Below are positions 7,769-16,070 of a DNA stretch of 64,000 nt, piece by piece (position 1 is the first letter of the stretch; every line of letters starts with the position of its first letter). Origin of the DNA: JAFEBO01 sp050730655 (GTDB lineage Bacteria; Planctomycetota; Phycisphaerae; Phycisphaerales; UBA1924). The translations under genes and the position numbers were made by a program. The notes under the pieces are model-generated. The model saw only the letters and a program-made list of their open reading frames with translations. It did not search any database and was not told where the DNA came from. Location: assembly GCA_050730655.1 (NCBI GenBank), contig JBOHNL010000021.1:29574-93573 (forward strand), given 5' to 3'.

Positions 7769-9064
7769 ATGAAGCAGGTTGGGGACTCCACGACAGACCG
7801 TGCAATTCGGGTTGCTGTTGTTGTACCGACGTTTAACCACGGAACATTGCTGCCAAGCGTCCTTGAAGGCCTGAGACGGCTTTCTCTGCCGATTGTGGTC
7901 ATTGACGATGGCTCGACCGACGGGACGGCGGAGAGGCTGGCCCGCTGGATCGCGGAGCATCCGGAATCAGACGTGCACTCGAGGCTGCACGCCGGCAACT
8001 TTGGCAAGGCTTCGGCGCTGTCGACAGGATTCCACGAGGCCCGCAAACTTGGCGCGACGCATGCGGTGACGATTGATGCGGACGGGCAACTCGATCCGGC
8101 GGACATTCCGTCCTTGCTGGAGGAGGTGCGGAAGGATCCGTTGGCGCTGGTGCTTGGTAGCCGCCCGGATCAGATGACCAATTGTCCTGCGCGGTGTCGT
8201 GTGGGTCGCGACTATGCGAGGCTGGCTCTCAGAATTCAGTGTGGGCTGAGGCTTTCGGATAGCCAGTGCGGACTGCGCGTCTATCCACTCGAGCTTTTTG
8301 AATCGATCCGGTGCGTGAGCGGAGGTTACTCGTTCGAGTCGGAAGTGATCGCACGAGCGGCGTGGGCGGGATGCGCGGTTGTCGAGGTTCCTGTTGGGTG
8401 TCGCTATTTCACGGACGCCGATCGAATCAGCCACTACAGACCTTGGCGGGATTCTTTGAAACAGGCCGCGGTCCACTTGATGCTTCTGGCAAGGGCGATC
8501 GCGCCGTGGCCGCACCGGAGATTGCCGGGCCGGGCGGGTCCGAGGATGGAATTGCCGCGCTTGCGGGTTGTGATTCGGTGGCTCAATCCGCTGCAATGCT
8601 GGCGTGACGTGCGCGGGACGGACCTTGGTCGGCTTGAACTGGCGATGGCGATGGGTGTCGGCGCGCTCATCGGTACGACGCCTTTTTTCGGTTTTCACAC
8701 GGCGCTTTCTGCGTATGTTGCGTGGAGGCTGCATCTTCACCCGGCGGCGGTCATCGCGGGCTCCCAAGTGTCGATCCCGCCTTTGGGAATTGCCCTAGGT
8801 GTTGTCTCGCTCGAAGTCGGAAACGTCATGCTCACGGGATCGCTCGTGCCTGGCACTCCGGCCGAGGTGTTCTCGCACCCGTGGAACATGTGGAACATGG
8901 CGATGCACTGGCTTCCGGCGTGGATGCTGGGGAGCGTCGTTGTCGGGCTCATCGTCGGTGCAGCGGTTTTCGGCGCGATGCTGGTGTTGGGGCAGTTCTT
9001 TGGGCGCAAGGGCGAAAGCGAACCGACCGCAAGCCTTCTGCCATCGCCATTTCAGGCGGGCTGA
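7769..9064 (+). CDS. Family 2 glycosyltransferase fused to a DUF2062 membrane domain
   Basis: The N-terminal GT2 domain (about 10-235) has VVVPTFNH, IDDGSTDGT and IDADGQLDP (the metal-binding DxD), so a nucleotide-sugar or polyprenyl-phosphate-sugar transferase is expected. The C-terminal half (about 265-410) is a DUF2062 domain with hydrophobic helices and the family motif IGTTPFFGFHT. The ATG at 7769 is preferred; a TTG at 7751 in the same frame would add six residues. It is the only plus-strand gene between the two minus-strand gene groups, and its 3' end overlaps the convergent deacetylase gene by 13 bases. GT2 and acyltransferase genes are common partners in aryl-polyene clusters. The sugar and acceptor are unknown. 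Confidence 0.85.
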   Translation: MKQVGDSTTDRAIRVAVVVPTFNHGTLLPSVLEGLRRLSLPIVVIDDGSTDGTAERLARWIAEHPESDVHSRLHAGNFGKASALSTGFHEARKLGATHAVTIDADGQLDPADIPSLLEEVRKDPLALVLGSRPDQMTNCPARCRVGRDYARLALRIQCGLRLSDSQCGLRVYPLELFESIRCVSGGYSFESEVIARAAWAGCAVVEVPVGCRYFTDADRISHYRPWRDSLKQAAVHLMLLARAIAPWPHRRLPGRAGPRMELPRLRVVIRWLNPLQCWRDVRGTDLGRLELAMAMGVGALIGTTPFFGFHTALSAYVAWRLHLHPAAVIAGSQVSIPPLGIALGVVSLEVGNVMLTGSLVPGTPAEVFSHPWNMWNMAMHWLPAWMLGSVVVGLIVGAAVFGAMLVLGQFFGRKGESEPTASLLPSPFQAG

Positions 9065-9861
9065 CGCGTGGCAGCAGCGCGATAGGGCTGGACCGCAAGG
9101 TGGTCGCTCAGCGACACGAATTCGAGTTCGCGGGCACGCGTGGAGCGAATCACTTCCGGCAGCGCAGCCACGGTTGATTGGGCGTCGCGACGGCTCGCGG
9201 AATCGCGTCCATCGTGCAGGAGCATGATGTCGCCGGCACGAAGTTTCTGGGTGACATTTCGAACGATTGTTTCGGGCTGGGCGTCTACTCCATCAAGTCC
9301 GCGACGGTTCCACGTGACGGGGGTGTGCGCGGTTTCACGCAGAATGGCGGCGAGCAACGGCGATTTGATTCCCATCGGCGGGCGGAAGAGCGCAGGGCGT
9401 AACCCGATGATCGAGCTTACTGCGTTGTCGGTGCGGGCGAGCTGATCGCGCCAGTACGAAAGACCGCGAAAACTACCGAATCGGTGGTGATCAAATGTGT
9501 GGTTGCCGACGATGTGCCCTTCATCGTGCATTCGCCGCACGAGATCCGGCCATCGCACGGCATTCTGACCAATCACGAAGAATGCGGCGTGAATGCAATT
9601 CGCCTTCAGTAGATCCAAAATCGCGCCGGTCGCCTCGGGCCATGGACCGTCATCAAACGTGAGCGCGACCCTCGGCAGGGCCGGATTGGCGGCGCGTGAA
9701 AGCACCGGCATCAGCAGTCGGCTCTGAGGTACCACCGTGCCGTGTACAAGAACCGCGATCGCTGCTGCACCGATCAATCCGCCGGCGATGAGCGGAAGCT
9801 GCCGCTGCAGAGCGAGTGCCGCGGATTGGTAAACGGCAAATTGTTCAGGGGCGAAGAACAC
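9052..9861 (-). CDS. Polysaccharide deacetylase (NodB-homology, CE4) membrane protein
   Basis: A 269-aa protein with two N-terminal hydrophobic stretches, then a NodB domain (about 60-260). The motifs are intact: TFDDGPWPEAT (base and metal Asp), the zinc His pair in GNHTFDHH, and the later RPPMG and LLHDG motifs. The family removes N-acetyl groups from cell-wall or exopolysaccharide sugars outside the membrane. Its start overlaps the end of the upstream lipoprotein gene by 17 bases, making it the last gene of the long minus-strand operon. What an extracytoplasmic sugar deacetylase does beside a pigment pathway is open; modification of a sugar on the polyene carrier is one idea. Confidence 0.88.
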   Translation of the reverse strand: MFFAPEQFAVYQSAALALQRQLPLIAGGLIGAAAIAVLVHGTVVPQSRLLMPVLSRAANPALPRVALTFDDGPWPEATGAILDLLKANCIHAAFFVIGQNAVRWPDLVRRMHDEGHIVGNHTFDHHRFGSFRGLSYWRDQLARTDNAVSSIIGLRPALFRPPMGIKSPLLAAILRETAHTPVTWNRRGLDGVDAQPETIVRNVTQKLRAGDIMLLHDGRDSASRRDAQSTVAALPEVIRSTRARELEFVSLSDHLAVQPYRAAATRQPA

Positions 9862-11344
9862 GCGGATCGTAGCTTGGCTCGATGGTTTTGAGCACTTCTT
9901 CCGAGCGCATCGGATGCTGACCTCGACCGGTCATGGTGAGCATGAATGTCGCACTATCTCGCTGATCAAGGCCGCCGTGCGTGGAGGCCATCTTGATGAA
10001 CCACTCCATCGAGGACAATCCGACCATGGAGCCGGGCATCGTCGTCACCATGACGCTGGGGGTATTTCGAGAAACGATGCTGAAGGCGTTCCAGATGCGG
10101 CTCGGAGCGTCGGGCCATTGATGATCGACCGTTGCGTCGAACCAGTCGCGCGACTCGATAAAACCATCCGCATCCGCCTTGCCTGCTGCGGTCAATTTGA
10201 CGATAACTGGCTGAAAATCGAGCACATCGTGATCGAGCACGACGTAGCGGAGCGTGCCATGGCGGAACTCGATCGCTGCCGCTCCGTGAGCGTCACGAAC
10301 TATGACCCGATCTCCTTCCCGATACATCGCGAGTTGAATCTCGGCATGACTTGTCAGAACGCGTGCGACTTCGGCGGCGTGGCGGGTGTGAATCCCGGCA
10401 TAGTTCACCAGACCGTCCAATTCGACCACGACGTCGCGGTCTGCTCGCAGCCTGGCTTGCGGATTGAATCCGGCCTGCTTCAGCATCGCCGGAAGGTCAA
10501 TCCGCTTCTCGGCGATCAGGTTGTGACCATGGTCGGCCAAGGCAGATATTTTCACGGCGCCGCGCCGTTCCCACAGAATCTCGAGACACAGTTGCTCGAC
10601 TCCGTCGAGAACTTCGCGAAGGCCGTCGGCTCCGTATTTGCTCAGCATGCAGGCGGCGCTGGCAAAGTAGACGATCGTGACGCGGTCCGGGCTGTGGTCG
10701 AACGCGGACTTTGCCAGCGCGAGTTCGGCATGGAACCAGGATCGTGGCTCTAGAAATGCAAGGCCGGTCTGGGTCAATGTCAGTCGATGATGGAGGCGAC
10801 GCTCCCAGGGGTCTGGCTCGCCACCGACGCGTTCACGAATCCTGTCATTTGTTTTCTGAAGCGCCACGTCGTAGTAGTCATTGATCATCCCAGAGACGGG
10901 CGGCGCGCCGACCATGCGGGTGATGATGATCTCGGTCAAAGATGGAAAAGCAGGAATGACTTTCTGCGGCGGGCAGAACCAGGTCCAGCCTGCTTCGCGA
11001 TATCGATCGGCAACTGCTGAGTAGGGAATCGAATCCAGCAGAATGATGAGATGAGGAACGTCCTCGTTGTGATAGTCCGCCAGCGAGTATTTCCTGTCGA
11101 ACTTCCCGTCCTGATCGTCGTCGTACGCGAGCGTGTCGAGGCGTCCCTCTGCTCCGGCCTGCAGGGCAAAGTCGGGTTTTCCGTCACCGTCGACGTCGTA
11201 CTCGCGGCCGGAGGGAGACACGATCGCCGCGGAAGTCGGGAACGAGAGACGAGCGGAGGGCGCGCCGCACCCTGACATCATCACCACCGATGCCGCCGCG
11301 ACGAGCACACGTTGCCAGCTTGTTCTGATGCGACATCGGAACAT
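9845..11344 (-). CDS. Lipoprotein resembling the alkaline phosphatase / phosphodiesterase superfamily
   Basis: About 499 aa from the ATG at 11344, which has an AAGGA-type ribosome site; longer frames upstream are not needed. Residues 1-26 form a lipoprotein signal peptide ending in lipobox MMSGC (Cys26). Next comes an Asp-rich stretch (DVDGDGKPD, YDDDQDGKFD), possibly calcium-binding. The body begins with HLIILLDSIP, then PAFPSLTEI, and later ALADHGHNL. The order Asp, Ser/Thr after FP, then DHGH resembles the metal and nucleophile sites of type I phosphodiesterases, so a surface phosphatase/phosphotransferase fold is suggested but not proven. It is co-transcribed with the polyene genes (64 bases after the LolB-like gene). 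Confidence 0.6.
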   Translation of the reverse strand: MFRCRIRTSWQRVLVAAASVVMMSGCGAPSARLSFPTSAAIVSPSGREYDVDGDGKPDFALQAGAEGRLDTLAYDDDQDGKFDRKYSLADYHNEDVPHLIILLDSIPYSAVADRYREAGWTWFCPPQKVIPAFPSLTEIIITRMVGAPPVSGMINDYYDVALQKTNDRIRERVGGEPDPWERRLHHRLTLTQTGLAFLEPRSWFHAELALAKSAFDHSPDRVTIVYFASAACMLSKYGADGLREVLDGVEQLCLEILWERRGAVKISALADHGHNLIAEKRIDLPAMLKQAGFNPQARLRADRDVVVELDGLVNYAGIHTRHAAEVARVLTSHAEIQLAMYREGDRVIVRDAHGAAAIEFRHGTLRYVVLDHDVLDFQPVIVKLTAAGKADADGFIESRDWFDATVDHQWPDAPSRIWNAFSIVSRNTPSVMVTTMPGSMVGLSSMEWFIKMASTHGGLDQRDSATFMLTMTGRGQHPMRSEEVLKTIEPSYDPRVLRP

Positions 11345-11408
11345 CGGATCCTTTCCTCGCAAGCTGCCCCGTTTGCTGCATCTTCGTGGGATGCGAATTC
11401 GTTTTACT

Positions 11409-12170
11409 TCACTGCCGCTGCTTTGCGCGTGCCGGCGGCACAAACACAGCGTCATAAATCTGCTTGTTGATCTCGACGTCATTCAGCGACACCCGCACCG
11501 TCCCTTCCGGACCTGTGAAGACCAAAATCGTGGGCCACACCACACCATCGATCAGTCTGTACTGCTCGAGGCTGAGGGAGTATTGCTCGCCCCCCGCTTC
11601 CCGGGTACCGAAAGACGAGAATTGCCGCGCGGTCAGCGTTCGCCGATCGACGACGCAATTCACCTCTTCATGTCCGGGCAGGCCGGAAGTCACCACTAGT
11701 TCGCTGTCTGTCGTCTTTGCATCAACCAGTCGTGCGGTTCGCCAAAACGAGGGCCGACTGAGCTCCAGCAGCGTTTCAGCCTGCAGTGAAGTGCCGCCGG
11801 AGAAGCCCTGGCTTTGCGAGTCTGAGCCGCTTTGGTGTTCGGGCACGCTCCAGACCTCGTCCGAAGTGCAGGTGACGTCCAGAACAGTCGTGTTGAATTT
11901 CCACGCCTGCAATCGCATCCGGTCGGGAGGGATGGCGGCGAATGCACCGTCCAGCGCGATCGATTGGCCCTGCGGATTGACCAGGCTCAATTCAACTTGG
12001 GCGCTAAGCGATCGCACACTCTCAGCGCGCATGGCCAAAACTTCCAACGATTCCTTCGCCGGCAGATTTGGATAGGTTGGCAATGCTGCCGCACAGCCGC
12101 CGAGCGCAGCAAGCAAGACCGCAAGGCACATACACCAGAACGACGCAACCGTGCGATGCACATTCAGCAC
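11409..12170 (-). CDS. LolB-like outer-membrane lipoprotein
   Basis: A 253-aa protein with a hydrophobic signal and lipobox LAALGGC near residue 26, so it is probably lipidated and exported. The mature part alternates short beta-like stretches with a conserved Trp (LQAWKF) and resembles the LolA/LolB fold or DUF4292. The GTG start at 12170 lies inside the stop of the AMP-ligase gene (7-base overlap). With the LolA-like protein encoded earlier in the operon it could form a dedicated periplasmic route that carries the lipid-linked polyene to the outer membrane. Function is inferred from fold-like pattern and location; sequence similarity to LolB is weak by eye. Confidence 0.62.
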   Translation of the reverse strand: MLNVHRTVASFWCMCLAVLLAALGGCAAALPTYPNLPAKESLEVLAMRAESVRSLSAQVELSLVNPQGQSIALDGAFAAIPPDRMRLQAWKFNTTVLDVTCTSDEVWSVPEHQSGSDSQSQGFSGGTSLQAETLLELSRPSFWRTARLVDAKTTDSELVVTSGLPGHEEVNCVVDRRTLTARQFSSFGTREAGGEQYSLSLEQYRLIDGVVWPTILVFTGPEGTVRVSLNDVEINKQIYDAVFVPPARAKQRQ

Positions 12171-13708
12171 GTTGAAGGCCCCTCGCGCAGCGCGGTCGAA
12201 CGAAGAATTTTTCCTGCCGGAGATCGCGGCAGTGCTTCAACCTGCTCGAACACCCTCGGAACTTTGTACGGCGCTAACAAGGCTTTCATGTGCCGCCGAA
12301 GCTCGCCCTCGCTCGGTGGGTTCGATGGATCCACGGCAACAAAGACCGCGCGGAGACGCACCACGGTGTCTGAAAGGGCGAGAGGGCCGACAACGCACTC
12401 CCGCACACCCGGATGCTGCGCGAGCGCGAGTTCGACCTCGATCGGGCTGATTTTCACTCCGCCTGAGTCGATCAGCAGCTTTGTGCGCCCCGTGATGAAG
12501 AGCCGACCCTGCTCGTCGAGGCGGCCTAAGTCGCCAATTGGCAAGTGGCCATCCACCAATTCCGGCGCACCACTGGGGACGTAGGCAGAGAGCATTGACG
12601 GCGTACAAACCGCGACATGTCCCTCTTCATTTCGCGGCAGGCAGCGGTTCAAATTGTCCGGGGCGAGAATTCGAACGCTGCTGCCTCGCAGCGGAAGACC
12701 AACGCTGGAAGCATCGTACAACCGACTCGCGGGATCGCTCATCGTGACGGACCCAAGCTCGGTCGCACCATAAATCTGCCCCACTCGGATGCCCCAGGAG
12801 GAGAACATGGCATCGTTGATTCGTTGCGGGAGTGGCCCGCCGGCAGAAACCGCAAGTCGCAGGGAGCTCGCGCCGCTCCCGCAGTCGGGACGCAGCCGCG
12901 ACAACGCGTCAAACATGAACGGCACGCCGGGAAATACCGCATCGACTCCAGTCGAGCATTCACTGGCAATCAACTGCGGGTCGAACTTCTCGTGGATGTG
13001 CAGGCTGGCGCCGGCCAATAGAGTCGCGAGAAGGATGTCCACTCCGTACGAATGACACAGCGGGATGGCGGCAATCACTCGATCATCAGCGGCGAGCGCC
13101 ATCGCCTCACCGACCGCGGCCGCAACCGAGTCGAGTGCCTCGCGCCCGCGGAATACGATGCGTGGTGCCCCGGTGGTCCCGGAGCTTTGAAGAACGAGGC
13201 CGCCGCCCTGAGACAATTTGGGAGTGTGATCAGTTTGGGTGGCTTCATCCCATGGCACGCGCGTGAGATTGAGCGAGATTAAGTTACTGCCAACCTTCAG
13301 ATGGTGCTCGGGCGTCGCGATCATCGCGACAGCGCCGGATTGAGCCGCGAGGTTGCACACCTCAGGGCTCGCAAGCAGCGGATGAAACGGGAACACGCGA
13401 CGGCCGGCGGCAAGTACCGCAAGGAACCAGGCGACGAAATCCGGGCTGTTATGACCGATGAGCACCACTGTGCCTTCGGGCTCGACCGTTGCACAAATCT
13501 GTGCTTCCAGCAGCGACACTGCCCTCACAAGCTGGCTGTAGGTTATCCGACGCGAGACCTCCCAATCCGAAGTGACTCGGACGAGCGCAGCTGCGTTGGG
13601 CTGCCGCAATGCGTGTTCAACAATGGCATCTAGCACGCGACAACCGATCGAAGGCTCCGTGATTGTTCCGCGCCGCGCCGGCGGCATATCGATCGGCCGC
13701 GAATCCAT
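12164..13708 (-). CDS. AMP-dependent acyl/aryl-CoA synthetase-type ligase (hydroxybenzoate activation)
   Basis: A 514-aa adenylate-forming enzyme with P-loop LQSSGTTGAPR, IYGATELGSV (A5), GDLGRLDEQGR (A7), FITGRTKLLI and the C-terminal catalytic Lys in SPAGKILR. It should activate a carboxylic acid with ATP and load it on CoA or an acyl carrier protein. The start is the ATG at 13708, which shares its A with the TGA of the preceding gene (TGATG); the frame stays open further upstream, but that is the antisense-like shadow of the neighbour. In xanthomonadin-type clusters the ligase activates 3- or 4-hydroxybenzoate supplied by the chorismatase two genes upstream, which is the likely substrate. 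Confidence 0.88.
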   Translation of the reverse strand: MDSRPIDMPPARRGTITEPSIGCRVLDAIVEHALRQPNAAALVRVTSDWEVSRRITYSQLVRAVSLLEAQICATVEPEGTVVLIGHNSPDFVAWFLAVLAAGRRVFPFHPLLASPEVCNLAAQSGAVAMIATPEHHLKVGSNLISLNLTRVPWDEATQTDHTPKLSQGGGLVLQSSGTTGAPRIVFRGREALDSVAAAVGEAMALAADDRVIAAIPLCHSYGVDILLATLLAGASLHIHEKFDPQLIASECSTGVDAVFPGVPFMFDALSRLRPDCGSGASSLRLAVSAGGPLPQRINDAMFSSWGIRVGQIYGATELGSVTMSDPASRLYDASSVGLPLRGSSVRILAPDNLNRCLPRNEEGHVAVCTPSMLSAYVPSGAPELVDGHLPIGDLGRLDEQGRLFITGRTKLLIDSGGVKISPIEVELALAQHPGVRECVVGPLALSDTVVRLRAVFVAVDPSNPPSEGELRRHMKALLAPYKVPRVFEQVEALPRSPAGKILRSTALREGPSTC

Positions 13709-15045
13709 CACGCACATCCTGCCAGAGAATTCGTCGAGTCCAAGTCGGAGGCGCGAGGCGGCTCTGTCGGCGGCACTGAGTCCAAAATCGAAAAGCGATT
13801 GCGGTTGGGGACGAGGGGCCAGCGCTCGTGAATTCGGACGAGCAGGTGGAACAGATGCAGCCGCCAGCGCGTCGCAAATGTCGGCTTCGGGAATACGTGT
13901 CCGGCAACTGCGGCAAGCACGGCTTCGCGCACGCCCGACGGGCCGGTTGAATGAAGAAACATTTCGCGGCAGCCGTGGCGGTAGAAGTCGCGCACGATAC
14001 GGAAGAGGCAGCCGGACGACGCGCCGACGTACGCCCGGTATTCCCGGCGAACGGCCTCGGGTGAAGAAGTGCCGCGGAGAATCGCACCGGCACCGTCGGC
14101 AGCTTTTACGGCCGACATCATCGCCATGCACACGCCGGTCGAAAAAACGGGATCGACAAAGGTGGCGGCGTCGCCGACCAGGAAGTAACCCGGGCCTGCG
14201 TACGGCTTGCAGACGTAGCTGAAGTCAGCGGCGACGTGGTTGTCTTCCGGTCCCTCGGCATGCACCATCGCCCGACGGACGAACGGGCTCCGGTCAATCG
14301 CCCAGCGCAGCATGCGATCGGGGGGAACGCCAACGCTTCGTGCAATCTCTGCGTTCATGACGACGCCAATGCTGGTGCGGTGTTCATCCAGCGGGATCAG
14401 CCAGAACCAGCCCTCATCGCAGAGCGGAAAAATTGGGGACCCGCCGAGCCGTCCTGGACGCCGCTCCACTCCATGAAAATGCTGGAAATAGGCGACGCGT
14501 TCGAGGTCGGGCAGGCGCGTGCGTGTTCCGAGGTGTCGACCGACGACCGTTCCCTGGCCGCTGGCGTCTAGGAGCACGCGGGCACGATATTCGCCCGCGC
14601 TTGTCGTGAGAACGACCTGGTTGTCCGCGAGCTTGTCGATCGATCGAACCGCCGTCTCTTCCAAGACTGTCGCACCGGCTTCGACGGCGGCATCGAGCAA
14701 CATCCGATCGAACGGCGCCCGCTCGGTGTTGAATGCGGAAGACTCTTCTCCGTTGGGCCCCGGCGAAAACCAAAAATCGGACGGAGTCTCGTCGTTTGCC
14801 ATGACGAACGACGCGCCGAACTTTGGAACTTGAGGAACGCGGCTCACGCGGTCCTGCAGACCGAGTTCGCGAATCAGGTGCATGGTGCGCGGGAGCATCG
14901 ACTCCCCGATGTGGAATCGCGGCAGTTTGCCTTTTTCCAGCAAGAGCACGGAATTGCCATTTCTCACGGCCCGAAGAGCCGCGGTGGAACCGGCGGGCCC
15001 GCCTCCGATCACGATGATGTCAAATTGCCGCGGAGTGTCGCCCAT
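13708..15045 (-). CDS. Flavin-dependent halogenase-like monooxygenase
   Basis: A 445-aa FAD enzyme. Residues 10-20 hold the dinucleotide fold (IVIGGGPAGS), and FHIGESMLP follows near residue 45. Two features of flavin-dependent halogenases are visible: Lys75 in VPKFGASF, at the place of the catalytic Lys, and W213-x-W215-x-I217-P218 (GWFWLIPL), the WxWxIP signature that separates halogenases from ordinary monooxygenases. The second FAD motif is GYFLVGDAATFVDP. Xanthomonadins are brominated aryl polyenes, so a halide is a reasonable co-substrate here. The start ATG at 15045 overlaps the upstream stop (TGATG). A non-halogenating relative of the geranylgeranyl-reductase type cannot be excluded. 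Confidence 0.82.
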   Translation of the reverse strand: MGDTPRQFDIIVIGGGPAGSTAALRAVRNGNSVLLLEKGKLPRFHIGESMLPRTMHLIRELGLQDRVSRVPQVPKFGASFVMANDETPSDFWFSPGPNGEESSAFNTERAPFDRMLLDAAVEAGATVLEETAVRSIDKLADNQVVLTTSAGEYRARVLLDASGQGTVVGRHLGTRTRLPDLERVAYFQHFHGVERRPGRLGGSPIFPLCDEGWFWLIPLDEHRTSIGVVMNAEIARSVGVPPDRMLRWAIDRSPFVRRAMVHAEGPEDNHVAADFSYVCKPYAGPGYFLVGDAATFVDPVFSTGVCMAMMSAVKAADGAGAILRGTSSPEAVRREYRAYVGASSGCLFRIVRDFYRHGCREMFLHSTGPSGVREAVLAAVAGHVFPKPTFATRWRLHLFHLLVRIHERWPLVPNRNRFSILDSVPPTEPPRASDLDSTNSLAGCA

Positions 15046-16061
15046 CAACGGGCTCCTTTGGTTTGTGTATGCGATTTCGCGACGGCGGCCGGACGGTGTG
15101 CGATGCCTTCGATCTCGACGAGTAATTCCCGCCGACAAATGTCCGCACGAATCCACTCCGCCGAATCAATCAAGGGCAGTTTCCTCGCGACCTCAGCTTC
15201 GATCAAGGCGCGGTCCGACTCGTTTCGGTAGTAGATACGGGCGCCGTGAATCTCTGCGAGAGGGTTTTTGATTTCAGTCGCTGCCTCATTCGCGGCATTG
15301 AGGAGACTCGTCAGGTTGGTGAAGAGTTCATCGAGTTGACGGTGCAGCGACCCCTCGAACATCGTCTCTTCGCCCCGAATGCTTGCTGTGCCTCCAATGA
15401 GAATGGATTCTCTACCATCCACCCTCGCAACAGTCGCGCGGGAGAAACAGGGTGGGAGCGGGCCAAACTTTGTCGAGTATCGAAACGCCGGGCACTGTCG
15501 CGGGTTCTCGACAGCGCGACCCGCGTTTTGCGCGCTGAGAACGTGAAGAACAAGATCGTGACCGTTATGACCGACCGCTGTCGCGGTTGGCAACTGCGTT
15601 GAAAAACGGTCCGGTCCTGAGAACCATCCGGACAATCCTCGATACCGACCACGATTAAACACCCGGTAGCGGTCGAGTCCGCTGCCCATGTCGTCGTGAA
15701 TCCCAGGCACAAAATTCCAGATGCGAATCGGGAACGGAGCGTGCGTGTCCGCGGAGACGGCCTGCGCCTGCAGGTAGGCCGCCTCTACCGCCGATTCGAA
15801 TTCTGCGGGCGTTCCGCTCACAATATCAATGACTCGCACCGTCGTAAGCCCAAGCGAGCGACTGGCATCGGAAACATGTTCGATCAGTCCGCGCAGAGTT
15901 CCAAATCGCCCGTCGAGCATCCGCACGCTCTGCGCGCCCATAATTTCTGAGACCCATCGCGGCACATCCGGGATTCCACCGGCGATACGCGGCTCAACAT
16001 CCGACGACGCGCCACTGGACGAGCCGGCGAACTTCATGTAGTCGGTCGAACGATTTCCCAC
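15045..16061 (-). CDS. Chorismatase of the FkbO/Hyg5/XanB2 family (hydroxybenzoate synthase)
   Basis: A 338-aa protein recognised by several blocks of the chorismatase family: the region around ENPRQCPAFRYS, SRATVARVDG, IGGTASIRGEET, QLDELFTNLTSLL, and the C-terminal DICRRELLVEIEG. The family cleaves pyruvate from chorismate; XanB2 yields 3- and 4-hydroxybenzoate, Hyg5 3-hydroxybenzoate, FkbO a dihydroxycyclohexadiene acid. The cluster context (AMP-ligase, KS, ACP, halogenase) points to the XanB2 outcome, supplying the aryl starter. GTG at 16061 is used, nine bases after the KS gene; an ATG at 16037 is the alternative. Neither has a strong ribosome site, which fits translational coupling. Confidence 0.9.
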   Translation of the reverse strand: MGNRSTDYMKFAGSSSGASSDVEPRIAGGIPDVPRWVSEIMGAQSVRMLDGRFGTLRGLIEHVSDASRSLGLTTVRVIDIVSGTPAEFESAVEAAYLQAQAVSADTHAPFPIRIWNFVPGIHDDMGSGLDRYRVFNRGRYRGLSGWFSGPDRFSTQLPTATAVGHNGHDLVLHVLSAQNAGRAVENPRQCPAFRYSTKFGPLPPCFSRATVARVDGRESILIGGTASIRGEETMFEGSLHRQLDELFTNLTSLLNAANEAATEIKNPLAEIHGARIYYRNESDRALIEAEVARKLPLIDSAEWIRADICRRELLVEIEGIAHRPAAVAKSHTQTKGAR

Positions 16062-16070
16062 TATATTGGA

